Part shown: one piece after another, positions 7,717 to 17,971 of the stretch
Layout of the letters: the number at the start of each line of letters is the position of its first letter
Numbering within the stretch: position 1 is the first letter of the stretch
Assembly (NCBI GenBank): GCA_030595835.1
Contig: JAUVLG010000025.1
Coordinates: forward strand, 1-33,217
Source of the DNA: Candidatus Eiseniibacteriota bacterium
GTDB taxonomy: Bacteria > Joyebacterota > Joyebacteria > Joyebacterales > Joyebacteraceae
Reading direction: 5' to 3'
DNA length: 33,217 bases
The notes under the pieces: model-generated
The model's database searches: none
The model's input: the letters and a program-made list of their open reading frames with translations, nothing else
Told to the model about the DNA's origin: nothing
Position numbers and translations under genes: made by a program

Positions 7717-9159
7717 TCAATCCTGCCCGGCGGCGCGTGCGAGTCTCTCCAGAACACGTTCGCGCCCAAGGACGGCCGCCACCTCTCCCAACGCGGGGCC
7801 GTGGGTGCGCCCGGTCAGAGCGGACCGCACCGGCATGAAGAGATCCTTCCCCTTGATGCCCGCGTCCTTCCCGGCGGCCTTCAGAGTGGCCTTGAACAAA
7901 CCTGCGTCTATCGTGCCGTCGCTCTCCCCGAGCCTTCTGACGAGCGAGGCCATGAGTTGCTTCGCGTCGTCCCGGGACAGCCACTCACGCGCCTCTTCCT
8001 CCATTTCGAGATCGCCGTCGAAGAAGAACGAGATGGCCGCCGGCAGGTCCGAGAGACGCGCCAACCCCTCCCGTGCCAGATCGACCATCGCCTCGAAACG
8101 GGCGAAGTCGGGCTCGATGAGCCCGTGCGTCTCGGCGAAGCGCACGGCCAGTACGGCGACATCGGCCAGCGGCTCCTCCCTGAGGTGGTGCGAGTTGACC
8201 CAGTTCAGCTTGTCCTCATCAAACGCCGCCGGACTCAGGGACACGCGCTCGAGCTCGAACTTGTTGATCAGCTCGCTGACGGGCATGATCTCCTCCCCGT
8301 CCGGAGGTGACCAACCGAGGAGCGCCAGGTAGTTGATGAGTCCGCCGGGGAGATAGCCCTGGTCTCTGAACTCGGCGACCGACGTCGCGCCGCGGCGTTT
8401 GGACAGCTTGCTGCGATCCTTGTCCACGATGAGAGAGACGTGCGCGAACACGGGCAGCCGGTAGCCGAGCAGCTCGTAGACCAGCACCTGACGCATCGTG
8501 TTGGGCAAGTGCTCCTCCGCCCGGATGACGTGAGTTATCTCCATCAGCGCGTCGTCGACCACGACCGCGAAGTTGTAGGTCGGCCTGCCGTCGCTTCGGA
8601 GAATGATGAAGTCCCCGAGCATCTCCTTCTTGAACAGGATGTCGCCACGAATGAGGTCCGAGACGGCGACATCCTGTAGCGGTGCGCGCAGCCGGACCAC
8701 CGGCGACCGCCCCTCGCTCTCCAGCTCCTTCCGCGCGGCCGGCGTGAGATCCCGACACTTACCGTCATACTGCGGGACCAGACCTTCGGCCAGCGCCTTC
8801 TTGCGCTTCTCCTCGAGCTCCTCGTCGGTGCAGTAGCAGTGGAACGCCTTGTCGCAGGCGAGCAGTCGTTCGGCGTGTTCGCGGTATATGTTGAGCCGCT
8901 CGGACTGGCGGTAGGGTCCGTGCCCTCCGTCGACGCCCGGGCCCTCGTCCCACGTGAGACCGAGCCATGTCAGATCTTCGAGCACGGCACGCTCCGATTT
9001 CTCGGTCGATCTGACGCGGTCGGTGTCCTCTATCCTGACGATGAACTTCCCGCCCTCGCGCCTGGCGAAGAGCCAGTTGAAGAGCGCCGTCCTCGCCCCG
9101 CCGACGTGCAGATGCCCCGTGGGGCTGGGGGCGAATCTAACCCTGATGTTGCTCGACAT
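7717..9159 (-). CDS. gltX: Glutamyl-tRNA synthetase (possibly non-discriminating)
   Basis: RFAPSPTGHLHVGGARTALFNWLFAR, KLSKRRGATSV. Confidence 0.97.
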   Translation of the reverse strand: MSSNIRVRFAPSPTGHLHVGGARTALFNWLFARREGGKFIVRIEDTDRVRSTEKSERAVLEDLTWLGLTWDEGPGVDGGHGPYRQSERLNIYREHAERLLACDKAFHCYCTDEELEEKRKKALAEGLVPQYDGKCRDLTPAARKELESEGRSPVVRLRAPLQDVAVSDLIRGDILFKKEMLGDFIILRSDGRPTYNFAVVVDDALMEITHVIRAEEHLPNTMRQVLVYELLGYRLPVFAHVSLIVDKDRSKLSKRRGATSVAEFRDQGYLPGGLINYLALLGWSPPDGEEIMPVSELINKFELERVSLSPAAFDEDKLNWVNSHHLREEPLADVAVLAVRFAETHGLIEPDFARFEAMVDLAREGLARLSDLPAAISFFFDGDLEMEEEAREWLSRDDAKQLMASLVRRLGESDGTIDAGLFKATLKAAGKDAGIKGKDLFMPVRSALTGRTHGPALGEVAAVLGRERVLERLARAAGQD

Positions 9160-9217
9160 TGATCACCTCATCCGCTGCGGGAGCTGCCGGCGTCTCACGC
9201 TGTGCAGCAACCGTCGC

Positions 9218-10426
9218 TCATCGCGTCGACTCCGAACGCGATCTCTGAGTCACCACCGCTACCGCCGAACTGGATATCGCCAAGCCCTCGCCCTCGGGGC
9301 CCGTGCCTTCGGTCGTGGTGGCCTTGACCGAGACCGCCTCCACATCGAGTCCGAGGGCACTTGCGAGCGAGCGCCTCATCTCGGGCACGTGTGGCGCGAG
9401 CCTCGGCGCCTCTGCCACGACGGTCACGTCGACGTTGATGACGCGGCAACGCTTCTCTCGCACGATGTCGACGACCTTCTCAAGAAGAAGCAGGCTCGAG
9501 ATGTCCTTGTACTCGGGGTCGCCGGGCGGGAAATGAACACCGATGTCGCCCTCGGCGACCGCGCCCAAGAGCGCGTCGCAGACGGCGTGCGTGGCGACGT
9601 CCGCGTCGGAGTGACCGTCCAGGCCCTTCTCGAACGGGATGGTCACACCGCAGAGCACCAGGTCCCTGCCCTCGACCAGGCGGTGCGAGTCGCTGCCCGT
9701 TCCGGCACGATAGCCGGGTCCCAGGCCCCGTCGGCAGTTGGCGACGACCGAGGCAAGCTCAAGGTCCACTGGCGTCGTTATCTTGAAATTGCCGGGCTCG
9801 CCTGGAACGATGGCGACGCGTGTACCGGTGAGCTCGACGGCGCGGGCATCGTCGGTCACGTCAGCTCCCCCGAGTTCCCGGTAGGCCCGCTCGATGATCT
9901 CTCTCCTGAACCCCTGCGGGGTCTGAGCCAGACCGAGTACGCTTCTGTCGAGCGTCTCCGTCACCGCATCGTCGCAGACGCGCTTCACGGTGTCCGGCAC
10001 GGAGATGACGGGCACCGCCGCGCCGTGCTCGCGCGCCGCGGCGATCACGCGCTCCGTGAGGTCGGGGGACGCAAACGGCCGTGCCGCGTCGTGTATCAGC
10101 ACGACGTCGATGTTGTCCGAGAGAGCTTCGAGCCCGCGCACGACGGAATCCTGCCGCCTCTCACCTCCAGTGACGGAGATGATGCGCGTGTCCCTGAAGA
10201 TCAGATCGGCGGATGCGCCCGCGCCCCGGAGTATCGTCTTCACCGTGCCGACGAAGTCCGGAAGCGTGACTATCGCGACCTCGTCCGAATGCAGCAACAC
10301 GCTCTCGAGCGCGAGGAAGAACATCGGGTCAGGTCCGAGGGGAAGGAACTGCTTGGGGAAGATGGCGCCGATGCGCTCCGACGAGCCCGCCGCCACCAGA
10401 ATTGTGCCGACCCCGGCCACCGTCAC
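9218..10426 (-). CDS. ispDF: Bifunctional IspD/IspF (MEP cytidylyltransferase / MECDP synthase)
   Basis: N-terminal ILVAAGSSERIG, FPKQFLPLG, DAARPF; C-terminal GTGSDSHRLVEGRDLVLCGV, GLDGHSDADVATHAVCDALLGA. Confidence 0.95.
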   Translation of the reverse strand: MTVAGVGTILVAAGSSERIGAIFPKQFLPLGPDPMFFLALESVLLHSDEVAIVTLPDFVGTVKTILRGAGASADLIFRDTRIISVTGGERRQDSVVRGLEALSDNIDVVLIHDAARPFASPDLTERVIAAAREHGAAVPVISVPDTVKRVCDDAVTETLDRSVLGLAQTPQGFRREIIERAYRELGGADVTDDARAVELTGTRVAIVPGEPGNFKITTPVDLELASVVANCRRGLGPGYRAGTGSDSHRLVEGRDLVLCGVTIPFEKGLDGHSDADVATHAVCDALLGAVAEGDIGVHFPPGDPEYKDISSLLLLEKVVDIVREKRCRVINVDVTVVAEAPRLAPHVPEMRRSLASALGLDVEAVSVKATTTEGTGPEGEGLAISSSAVAVVTQRSRSESTR

Positions 10427-11892
10427 GCCTCCTTTGTCTGAGGGTTGGTCGCGTGGCGCCCGGACTCCTCCGGCTCATCGGAGACATCCGACGACGCCGC
10501 GGTAGTGCCCGAACGCCTGCTCCGCTTCGGTCCGAGAAGCACGTCCATGGCCTCGGCGAGCGTGCGGACCTCGACGAACTCGACGCCCTCGGGACGCTCG
10601 TCTCTGGGAAGCGTGTGTCCGGGCAGGACGATGCGCGAGTATCCCAGCCGGGCCGCCTCCTGCGCTCTCTTGCCAGCCTGCGTCACGCGCCGGATCTCGC
10701 CGCCGAGTCCTATCTCGCCGAACACGGCGGTGCGCTCGTCCACGGGCACGTCCCAGTAGCTCGACGCGACGGCCAGGGCAACGCCAAGATCGGCGGCCGG
10801 CTCTTCGACCTTCACACCCCCGGCGACACTGACGAAGATGTCACGGTTGCCGAGGCTCAGGCCCCCCCTGCGTTCGAGCACCGCCAGGATGAGCGGCAGC
10901 CTTCGCCTGTCCACGCCCGTGCTTGAGCGCTGCGGCACCGCGTAGTTCGTCAGGCCCGTCAGCGCCTGTATCTCTACCATGAGCGCTCTGGTTCCCTCAA
11001 CCACACCGATGACGACCGAGCCGGACGTGTTGGGAAGATCCCGAGAAACGAAGAGCCCAGAGGGGTCCGCGACCTCGACCAGACCACCGGCGGTCATCTC
11101 GAAGACGCCTATCTCGTCCGTCGAGCCGTAGCGGTTCTTCACCGCGCGGAGAATGCGGTAGGGCATCCGCTTGTCGCCCTCGAAGTAGAGCACCGTGTCG
11201 ACCATGTGCTCGAGGATCCGCGGGCCCGCGATGGCGCCCTGCTTGGTCACGTGGCCGATGAGGAAGACGGGCACGCCCGTCTCTTTCGCGAAGCGAACGA
11301 GCGAGGCCGCCGCCTCGCGAACCTGGGAGACGCTGCCCGGCGAGCCGTTGGCATCAGCGTGGTAGATGGTCTGTATGGAATCGACGACGAGAACGCCCGG
11401 TGGTGAGGACGCCGCCACTTCCATGACGTGCGCCACGTCCGTCTCCGTGAGGACACTGATCAGCCCGGAGTCGATGCCCAGCCGCGACGCCCGCAGTCGT
11501 ATCTGCGAGCGTGACTCCTCACCGGTGACATAGAGAACCGTCTCGCCGCTCCGAGCGATGGCATCGCTGGCCTGAAGGAGCAGCGTGGATTTGCCGATGC
11601 CCGGGTCGCCACCGACCAGCATGACCGCACCGGGTACTATGCCTCCGCCCAGGGTCCGGTCGAACTCGGCGATCCCCGTCGGCATCCGCTCCGAGGCGTC
11701 CGCCGTGATGTCGGGCAGCGCGACGGGAGCCTCACGTGCCGCCGCCGCCGACCTGCCCAGGGGGCGGCTCGTCCGTACCACCTGTTCGACAAGCGTGTTC
11801 CACTCGCCGCAGCCCGGGCACTTGCCCAGCCACTTCGGCGACTCATGACCGCAGCCGCTGCAGAAAAACACGCTCTTCTTCTTTCCCCCCAT
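10423..11892 (-). CDS. radA: DNA repair protein RadA/Sms
   Basis: C4 zinc finger CSGCGHESPKWLGKCPGC, Walker A GGDPGIGKSTLL, KNRYG (KNRFG-type) motif, C-terminal Lon-like domain. Confidence 0.96.
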   Translation of the reverse strand: MGGKKKSVFFCSGCGHESPKWLGKCPGCGEWNTLVEQVVRTSRPLGRSAAAAREAPVALPDITADASERMPTGIAEFDRTLGGGIVPGAVMLVGGDPGIGKSTLLLQASDAIARSGETVLYVTGEESRSQIRLRASRLGIDSGLISVLTETDVAHVMEVAASSPPGVLVVDSIQTIYHADANGSPGSVSQVREAAASLVRFAKETGVPVFLIGHVTKQGAIAGPRILEHMVDTVLYFEGDKRMPYRILRAVKNRYGSTDEIGVFEMTAGGLVEVADPSGLFVSRDLPNTSGSVVIGVVEGTRALMVEIQALTGLTNYAVPQRSSTGVDRRRLPLILAVLERRGGLSLGNRDIFVSVAGGVKVEEPAADLGVALAVASSYWDVPVDERTAVFGEIGLGGEIRRVTQAGKRAQEAARLGYSRIVLPGHTLPRDERPEGVEFVEVRTLAEAMDVLLGPKRSRRSGTTAASSDVSDEPEESGRHATNPQTKEA

Positions 11893-11951
11893 CCTCCCCT
11901 CCTCCGATCGCACAACAAACGACGGGCCGGCAGGCGTTGCGACGCCCACCG

Positions 11952-12818
11952 CTAGAACAGTGTGAATCTTATGAAGCTCTTGGGGTCATCACGAATCTCA
12001 GCGACGAGATCTCTCACTTCCTTGATGGCCGCGAGGAACTCGTCGTGCGCCTCGTCCTCGTTGATCAGCTTGCCCAGCGTCCCCTCTCCGCCCTCGACGC
12101 GACGCATTACTGAGTCGAGCGACACGGAGATGCTCTTGAGCTCACCTGTCACCTCCGCGAACCCGACGACGGCACTCTCCATCGCGTCTATGGCCTCGCC
12201 GGCCGGATCCTTCTTCTCGCTGACGAAAGCCCTGAGCTCAGTCGCCATCGCGCTGAGGTCGACCGTCGCCTGCCGGAGATCGACCGAGGCGGCGTTCGCG
12301 TTGACGAGCGCCTCCTTGACAAGCTCCTTGCCCTCCTGATCGGTGAGGATCTCGTCGGCCGCCTTCAGGACGTCCTGGATACCGGTGAGGGCCTGGCCCA
12401 TCTGGTGCACGACGTCACCCAGACCCTTCTCGTACACGCCCTGAACGACCGTGCCCTCCTTGATGTAGGCGTCGCTTCCGCCGGGTATGACCGATATGAC
12501 CTTCGCCCCGATGAGACCGTAGCTGGCAACCGAGATGCGCGAGTCGATGGGGATCCTGATGTCGCTGTCCACCTCCACCTCGGCGATCACCTTGCCGAAC
12601 GGCGCGAGCTTCAGCGAGAGAATGTCACCAGCGTGGAGGCCGGCCACAGTCACCTTGTCCCCCGCAACCAGCCCCGAGACCTCTGTGAACATGATGCTGA
12701 ACCCGTAGCGACTCTCACCGAAAGAGAAGCCGCCAAGCCACAGAATGCCCACCACTAGCAGCAATCCCGCGACCGTCAAGGTGACTCCCACCCTTACCTC
12801 GTTCGCATGTTCGGTCAT
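11952..12818 (-). CDS. mlaD: MlaD family (MCE domain) lipid transport protein
   Basis: N-terminal TM helix, MCE domain FTEVSGLVAGDKVTVAGLHAGDI, long helical C-terminus; next to ABC ATPase and MlaE permease. Confidence 0.9.
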   Translation of the reverse strand: MTEHANEVRVGVTLTVAGLLLVVGILWLGGFSFGESRYGFSIMFTEVSGLVAGDKVTVAGLHAGDILSLKLAPFGKVIAEVEVDSDIRIPIDSRISVASYGLIGAKVISVIPGGSDAYIKEGTVVQGVYEKGLGDVVHQMGQALTGIQDVLKAADEILTDQEGKELVKEALVNANAASVDLRQATVDLSAMATELRAFVSEKKDPAGEAIDAMESAVVGFAEVTGELKSISVSLDSVMRRVEGGEGTLGKLINEDEAHDEFLAAIKEVRDLVAEIRDDPKSFIRFTLF

Positions 12819-12903
12819 TGCCCTTCCCCCTTGGATTCCCATGTCGTCCTGCGGCCGGAGGCGTGACGCGTGGTTCGCGGTGCCCGGTCGGCCGCCGCGC
12901 CTC

Positions 12904-13749
12904 CTAGTCGAACTCCGCCAGGCCTACGGGACCGGCGTCCACCGTCGATCCGGGCGGCGGCGTGTAACCGCGAGCGATGAAGGTCCTCACGGCCTCGTTG
13001 TCGCTGTGTCTGAGATCGTCCATCGTTCCCACGAGCTTAATCTTGCCCTCGTGCATGAGAGCGATCTTATCGCCCGTGAAATTAGCGCTGTGCAGATCGT
13101 GCGTGACAACGATCGACGTGGCGTTGATCTTCCGTTGAAGCATCCTGATGAGCTGATTTATCTGCTCGGCCATGATGGGGTCCAGCCCGGTAGTCGGCTC
13201 GTCGTAGAGGACGATGTCCGGGTCGAGCGCGATGGCGCGTGCAAGAGCCACGCGTTTCTTCATACCACCCGATAGCTCGGAGGGCCGAAGGTGCGACACC
13301 CCGGCCAGTCCCACCATTCTGAGTTTCGTCTCAACGAGGTCCGCCAGTTCGTCGCCGATGGTGCCCCGATGCTCCTTGAGCGGCAGCCCCACGTTCTCCC
13401 CGACCGTCATCGAGTCGAAGAGCGCCGCGCCCTGAAAGACCATACCGAAGCGCATTCTGAGCTCTTTGAGCTCGAGCTCGTCCAGCTCCGTGAGCTCCTT
13501 GCCCTCCACGACGATCGCGCCGCGGTCCGGCTTCATGAGACCGATCACGTGTTTGAGAAGCACGCTCTTGCCGCACCCCGACGGCCCCAGAACGACCATC
13601 GTCTCGCCGTCCTTGACGGTCAGGTTGATGCCGCGCAGGACCTCCTGGTCGCCGAACGACTTCCAGAGATCCCGGACCTCTATCACGGGCCCGCCGGCCG
13701 TGCCTCTGCCGGATCCCGCGGTCGCGCTTCTGTCGGATTTCTCAGTCAT
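12904..13749 (-). CDS. mlaF: ABC transporter ATP-binding protein, MlaF-like
   Basis: GPSGCGKSVLLKH, LSGGMKKRVALARAIALDPDIVLYDEPTTGLDPI. Confidence 0.93.
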   Translation of the reverse strand: MTEKSDRSATAGSGRGTAGGPVIEVRDLWKSFGDQEVLRGINLTVKDGETMVVLGPSGCGKSVLLKHVIGLMKPDRGAIVVEGKELTELDELELKELRMRFGMVFQGAALFDSMTVGENVGLPLKEHRGTIGDELADLVETKLRMVGLAGVSHLRPSELSGGMKKRVALARAIALDPDIVLYDEPTTGLDPIMAEQINQLIRMLQRKINATSIVVTHDLHSANFTGDKIALMHEGKIKLVGTMDDLRHSDNEAVRTFIARGYTPPPGSTVDAGPVGLAEFD

Positions 13750-13776
13750 TCATCACTCCACCGGACGGCCGCCCGG

Positions 13777-14610
13777 CTACGCACCGAAGATGATACTGAA
13801 CAGCAGAACGGCCAGAACGTAGTCGCTCACGAGTATCAGGACGCAGCTCGTGACGACTGCCCGCGTCGCCGCGCCGCCCACGCCCACGGCTCCGCCGCGC
13901 GTCCTCAGACCCGCCGCGCAACCCATGAGTGAGATGATGCCACCGAAGGCGAAGGCCTTGATGAGCCCGCCCAGGACATCGCGCGCGAGGAAGTGCATCT
14001 TCATCCCCGCGATGAAGATCTTGGGCGACAGGTCCAGGGACGCGTTCGAGACGAAGAACCCGCCGCCTATGGCCAGTATGTCCGCGAACACCGTGAGCAC
14101 CGGCAGCATCACGAGGGCAGCGACTATGCGCGGCATCGTGAGATACCTGACCGGATCGATGCCCATCGCGTCCATGGCGTCGATCTGCTCGGTGACGCGC
14201 ATGGTTCCGAGCTCCGCCGCGATGGACGCGCTGACGCGCCCGCCCACGACGAGAGCCGTCAGCACGGGTCCAAGCTCGATGACAACCGACTTGTAGATGG
14301 CCGTGCCGAGATAGATCTTGGGAACGAAGTCTTTCAACTGGTAGGCCGCCTGGACGGCCGTCACCGCGCCGGTGAAGACGGAGGTCATGATGACGAGAGG
14401 GAGCGACTCGACGCCGATGCGCCGTGCCTGCTCGACGACCAGCGGCATGGACCGCCCGATCTTCCGCAGGGCCAGAATGGAGCGCCAGAGAAGGACGCTC
14501 GCAAACCCGACCTCGGTGACGAGGTCGATGGCCACGCGGCCGATCGTGCCGAACAGGGCCGCACCCGGGTGATTGGCCGCGCGCCCCGGGGCGATGCTAG
14601 AGTTCCTCAA
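13777..14610 (-). CDS. mlaE: MlaE family ABC transporter permease
   Basis: VLTALVVGGRVSASIAAELGTMRVTEQIDAMDAMGIDPVRYL; TTG start overlaps the dnaB end by 14 nt. Confidence 0.92.
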   Translation of the reverse strand: MRNSSIAPGRAANHPGAALFGTIGRVAIDLVTEVGFASVLLWRSILALRKIGRSMPLVVEQARRIGVESLPLVIMTSVFTGAVTAVQAAYQLKDFVPKIYLGTAIYKSVVIELGPVLTALVVGGRVSASIAAELGTMRVTEQIDAMDAMGIDPVRYLTMPRIVAALVMLPVLTVFADILAIGGGFFVSNASLDLSPKIFIAGMKMHFLARDVLGGLIKAFAFGGIISLMGCAAGLRTRGGAVGVGGAATRAVVTSCVLILVSDYVLAVLLFSIIFGA

Positions 14611-16003
14611 TGGTCTCCTCGGACCTCATGCTGAGGTTGTCGAACCTCGTGCACTCGGACTGGAACGCCAGGTGCACGGTTCCCGTCGGACCGTTCCTCT
14701 GCTTGCCGATGATGACCTCGGCGCGGCCGATGTTCTCGGGCGTGCGCTCGTACTGCTCGGCCCGATAGATGAACATGACCACGTCCGCGTCCTGCTCGAT
14801 GGCGCCGGACTCTCTCAGGTCCGAGAGGACGGGCCTGCGGTCGCCGCCGCGCGACTCAACCGCCCGCGACAGCTGCGACAGCGCCAGCACCGGGATCTCG
14901 AGCTCCTTCGCAAGCGCCTTGAGCGAACGCGAGATCTCGGAGATCTCCTGCTGGCGGTTCTCGGGACGTCCGAGCCCGCGCATCAGCTGGAGGTAGTCGA
15001 CGATGACCAGCCCGATATCGGCCTCGGCCTTGAGCCTCCTGGCCTTCGACCGCATCTCGAGCACGTTCATCGACGGCGTGTCGTCGATGTAGATGGCCGC
15101 CTCCGACAGAAGCCCCGCCGCCGTCGTCAGGCTCGACCAGTGTTTGTCCGCGAGGTATCCGGTCCTGAGCTTGTGTGCGTCGATTCTCGCCTCGCTGCAC
15201 AGCATGCGCTGGACCAGCTGCTCCTTCCCCATCTCCAGGCTGAAGATGGCCGTCGGCGTGCTGCCGTCGATCGAAGTGTGAGCCGCGACGTTCAGAGCGA
15301 AGGCCGTCTTCCCCATCGACGGCCGTCCGGCAATGACCACGAGGTCGGCCTTCTGGAAACCCGAGGTCAAAGCATCGAGGTCATCGAAGCCGGATGCGAT
15401 GCCCGTGACGTGCTGCTTCTTGTCGTAGAGCTCCTGGATGACCTCGAAGCTGTGCTTGAGGATCTCCCTCATGGGCACGAAGTCGCGGTGCACCCTGGTC
15501 TGGGCGATCTCGAAGATGACCTGTTCGGCCCTGTCGAGGATATCGGCCGCGTCGCCGCTGGCGTCGTAGGCCTCCTGCACGACCTCGGTCGAGACGCTGA
15601 TCAGTCGTCTCAGGATCGCCTTCTCGAGGACTATCTTCGCGTGATGCCGCACGTTAGCGGCCGTCGCGACACTGCCCAGCACCTGCGACAGATAGGCGGC
15701 CCCGCCCACGTCGTCCAGCACCTTCTGCCGTTTGAGCTCCTGGGTCACAGTGACCAGGTCGACGGCCTCTTCCTTGGAGAAGAGGTCGATGACGGCCCTG
15801 AATATCCTCTTGTGGGCACCCTTGTAGAATGCGCTCTCGTCGAGGATCTCGCTGACCGCGCCGACCGCCGCCGTGTCGAGGAGCATCGCGCCAACGACGG
15901 CTACCTCTGCATCGAGGGCCTGGGGCGGAATGCGATCGACCACGGCCGACCGCACCGTCTCCCGTGTTGTTCTCTCCTTTGTTGCCATACCCGCCTCCGG
16001 CAC
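14597..16003 (-). CDS. dnaB: Replicative DNA helicase DnaB
   Basis: PPQALDAEVAVVGAMLLD, VVIAGRPSMGKTAFALNVA, IVIDYLQLM-type motif, VLALSQLSRAVE; no intein seen. Confidence 0.97.
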   Translation of the reverse strand: MPEAGMATKERTTRETVRSAVVDRIPPQALDAEVAVVGAMLLDTAAVGAVSEILDESAFYKGAHKRIFRAVIDLFSKEEAVDLVTVTQELKRQKVLDDVGGAAYLSQVLGSVATAANVRHHAKIVLEKAILRRLISVSTEVVQEAYDASGDAADILDRAEQVIFEIAQTRVHRDFVPMREILKHSFEVIQELYDKKQHVTGIASGFDDLDALTSGFQKADLVVIAGRPSMGKTAFALNVAAHTSIDGSTPTAIFSLEMGKEQLVQRMLCSEARIDAHKLRTGYLADKHWSSLTTAAGLLSEAAIYIDDTPSMNVLEMRSKARRLKAEADIGLVIVDYLQLMRGLGRPENRQQEISEISRSLKALAKELEIPVLALSQLSRAVESRGGDRRPVLSDLRESGAIEQDADVVMFIYRAEQYERTPENIGRAEVIIGKQRNGPTGTVHLAFQSECTRFDNLSMRSEETIEEL

Positions 16004-16009
16004 ACTTGG

Positions 16010-16654
16010 CTAATGGTACGAGGCGTACACCTCTGCACCCGTCACTCGGACGTCGTAGATGTGGGTGATCACACGATTCCCCGTCCTGACGGGAATCTCT
16101 ATCATCGCTTTCTTGCCTATCGCTGTCGCAGCTAAGCTCTGCCGCTCACTGTCACTCTGTTCGGAGGTGAGCGTGACGCCGAAGAGCTCGGAGGAGGCGC
16201 TCCACGAACCGCCCATCGCCCTGCTGGGGAACCACTCCCACTCGGCGTGCGACTGCGGCAGCATCCCGACTATCACAACCCCAAACCCCGGGATCAGCGT
16301 GGGCGGCTGAGGCAGCTCGGGATCCGCGTGCGGCGCCGTAGAGATCAGCGGCTCCGGCTCCTCGGACCCGTACGAAAACGTCGCTTCCTCCCATAGAATC
16401 GCGGCGGTGGTGTCAGCGGGGTTCGTGCAGCGAGCGTCCAACCCGGCGCTGGTCATGGACCACTCGACGCCGAGGGCTATCTCCTGCGTCCCGGGACCGG
16501 TCTCGGGCACGTTGCCTTCGATCACGGCCTCGCTCACGCTGACCTCGTAACGAACCTCGTAGCTCGACGACTGGCAGCCCACGAGCGCCGCAATCAGCAC
16601 AGCGGACAACAGAACAGCCACACGCACGGAGTTCCTGGCTTGTGTCGCACTCAT
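16010..16654 (-). CDS. Hypothetical secreted lipoprotein
   Basis: Signal peptide and lipobox VRVAVLLSAVLIAALVGC; no family recognised. Confidence 0.7.
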   Translation of the reverse strand: MSATQARNSVRVAVLLSAVLIAALVGCQSSSYEVRYEVSVSEAVIEGNVPETGPGTQEIALGVEWSMTSAGLDARCTNPADTTAAILWEEATFSYGSEEPEPLISTAPHADPELPQPPTLIPGFGVVIVGMLPQSHAEWEWFPSRAMGGSWSASSELFGVTLTSEQSDSERQSLAATAIGKKAMIEIPVRTGNRVITHIYDVRVTGAEVYASYH

Positions 16655-16829
16655 GTCCGTGTCTCCAAGGCGCTCCACTCGGGAGTCGCGATTGTGCTCA
16701 AGGTTGCCTCACGAACGGACCGCGTATCAGCCGCGAGCGTTAAGGGTGGCGCGGGGTATGCTGGCGACGCGAAGCGGAGCCCTCCTTGCAAACGCCGTGA
16801 CAGCCAAGCCCGTCGGCTGCATACGCTAG

Positions 16830-17255
16830 TTAGCCGGCAACGGCATCCGCATCATCCATCGACGGTGCCCCATCGCTTGCGAGACCCAACCACTCGCGCG
16901 CTTCCGGCACGCCGCAGAAGACACCCGCATCTACAGTAGACTCAGCAATCTGGGCCTCCAGCTCCTGAGCCACACCGAGGCTCGAGGCCTTCGGCACCAC
17001 GACTGCCATCTTCATCGCTCGGAGCTCGTCCCGATGGCTTTGGATGAACTCTGCGATTCGCAGAATATCACCCTGTAAGAGTGACGGCATCACCTCGTGC
17101 ATGTCGACCAGCAAGCTCATGCCCGGACTGTAGTCCGGATGGCTTAGCAAGGCCGCCAAGCTTTCCAGAAGCTCGCCCGATGACGTCTCGCCACGGGTCT
17201 CTGCATATGCGACGCCGTGCTCTCTGTCGATGCGAAAGCTCGTCGGCATGCTCAA
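16830..17255 (-). CDS. STAS/SpoIIAA-like domain protein
   Basis: MPTSFRIDREHGVAYAETRGETSSGELLESLAALLSHPDYSPGMSLLVDMHEV ... EAREWLGL pattern. Confidence 0.7.
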   Translation of the reverse strand: MSMPTSFRIDREHGVAYAETRGETSSGELLESLAALLSHPDYSPGMSLLVDMHEVMPSLLQGDILRIAEFIQSHRDELRAMKMAVVVPKASSLGVAQELEAQIAESTVDAGVFCGVPEAREWLGLASDGAPSMDDADAVAG

Positions 17256-17449
17256 CTCCTCCTATGGCCTGCCGGGTGGAACCGCCGTTGCCCGACTAAC
17301 TACAACTAGCTTGCCGCCCTGTTCAAACAGACCGGTCTCCGTCGATACTCGCCACACCCATCCAGACGTACGCGCCAGCCAACAGGAGAGACGAAGCTCG
17401 GATCAGGTAGTTGCCGTCCTCGAGGAACACCGACTGTCCCGCCCCCCGT

Positions 17450-17944
17450 TCACTTCCCCAGCACCCTGTCGGCCCGGGCTTTGACGGCATCGTAGCACGA
17501 CTCGCACACGTCTTCGTCAGCCAAAACGACCCCGGCCAGCTGCCCTCTGAACACAACGCCGTCCGCGTTGGCCTCGAGCATCGCGGCCCTTACCGAATCT
17601 GTGGGCTCGTAGAAGACGATCGCGTAGACGCGCACCTGGGGACCACCGGGCTCGCATTCGTAGACAGCGGCGTAGGCGCTCTTCACGCGCTCGGCCGCCG
17701 ACCCGATGATCGCGGGTGCGATCGCCGCAACCGTCTCTGAATCCGAGGTGGCGATCGGGTTGGTCGACGCGGCAGCTACCGGCCCGCCCGTCACCTGCGA
17801 CGCGGGCACCAGGCTGCAGTCGTTCTGCTCCTCTATGGGCAGAGTGAGGCTCTCGAGCACCGCGACGCCACCGGGGCAACAGCTGGAGAGTAGCGCGGCA
17901 CAGAGGAATACCAAGAGAACTCCGGGACCGGTCATCGATGCCAT
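17450..17944 (-). CDS. Hypothetical secreted lipoprotein
   Basis: N-terminal signal with LLSSC lipobox; DEDVCESCYDAVKA near the C-terminus; no family recognised. Confidence 0.6.
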   Translation of the reverse strand: MASMTGPGVLLVFLCAALLSSCCPGGVAVLESLTLPIEEQNDCSLVPASQVTGGPVAAASTNPIATSDSETVAAIAPAIIGSAAERVKSAYAAVYECEPGGPQVRVYAIVFYEPTDSVRAAMLEANADGVVFRGQLAGVVLADEDVCESCYDAVKARADRVLGK

Positions 17945-17971
17945 CTGTCCTCTCCCTTCGCGGATGACGTT

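Noticed and set aside
10423-11892. RadA KNRYG instead of KNRFG
   Set aside because: Conservative Phe-to-Tyr change; not enough to claim altered function.
14582-14593. CGCCCCGGGGCG palindrome at the dnaB/mlaE overlap
   Set aside because: Lies within the mlaE coding start and is short; likely due to GC-rich codon composition.
17323-17556. Minus-strand ORF with hydrophobic end FLEDGNYLIRASSLLLAGAYVWMGV
   Set aside because: Overlaps a better lipoprotein ORF in another frame; no convincing start or family. Could be a fragment but not supportable.
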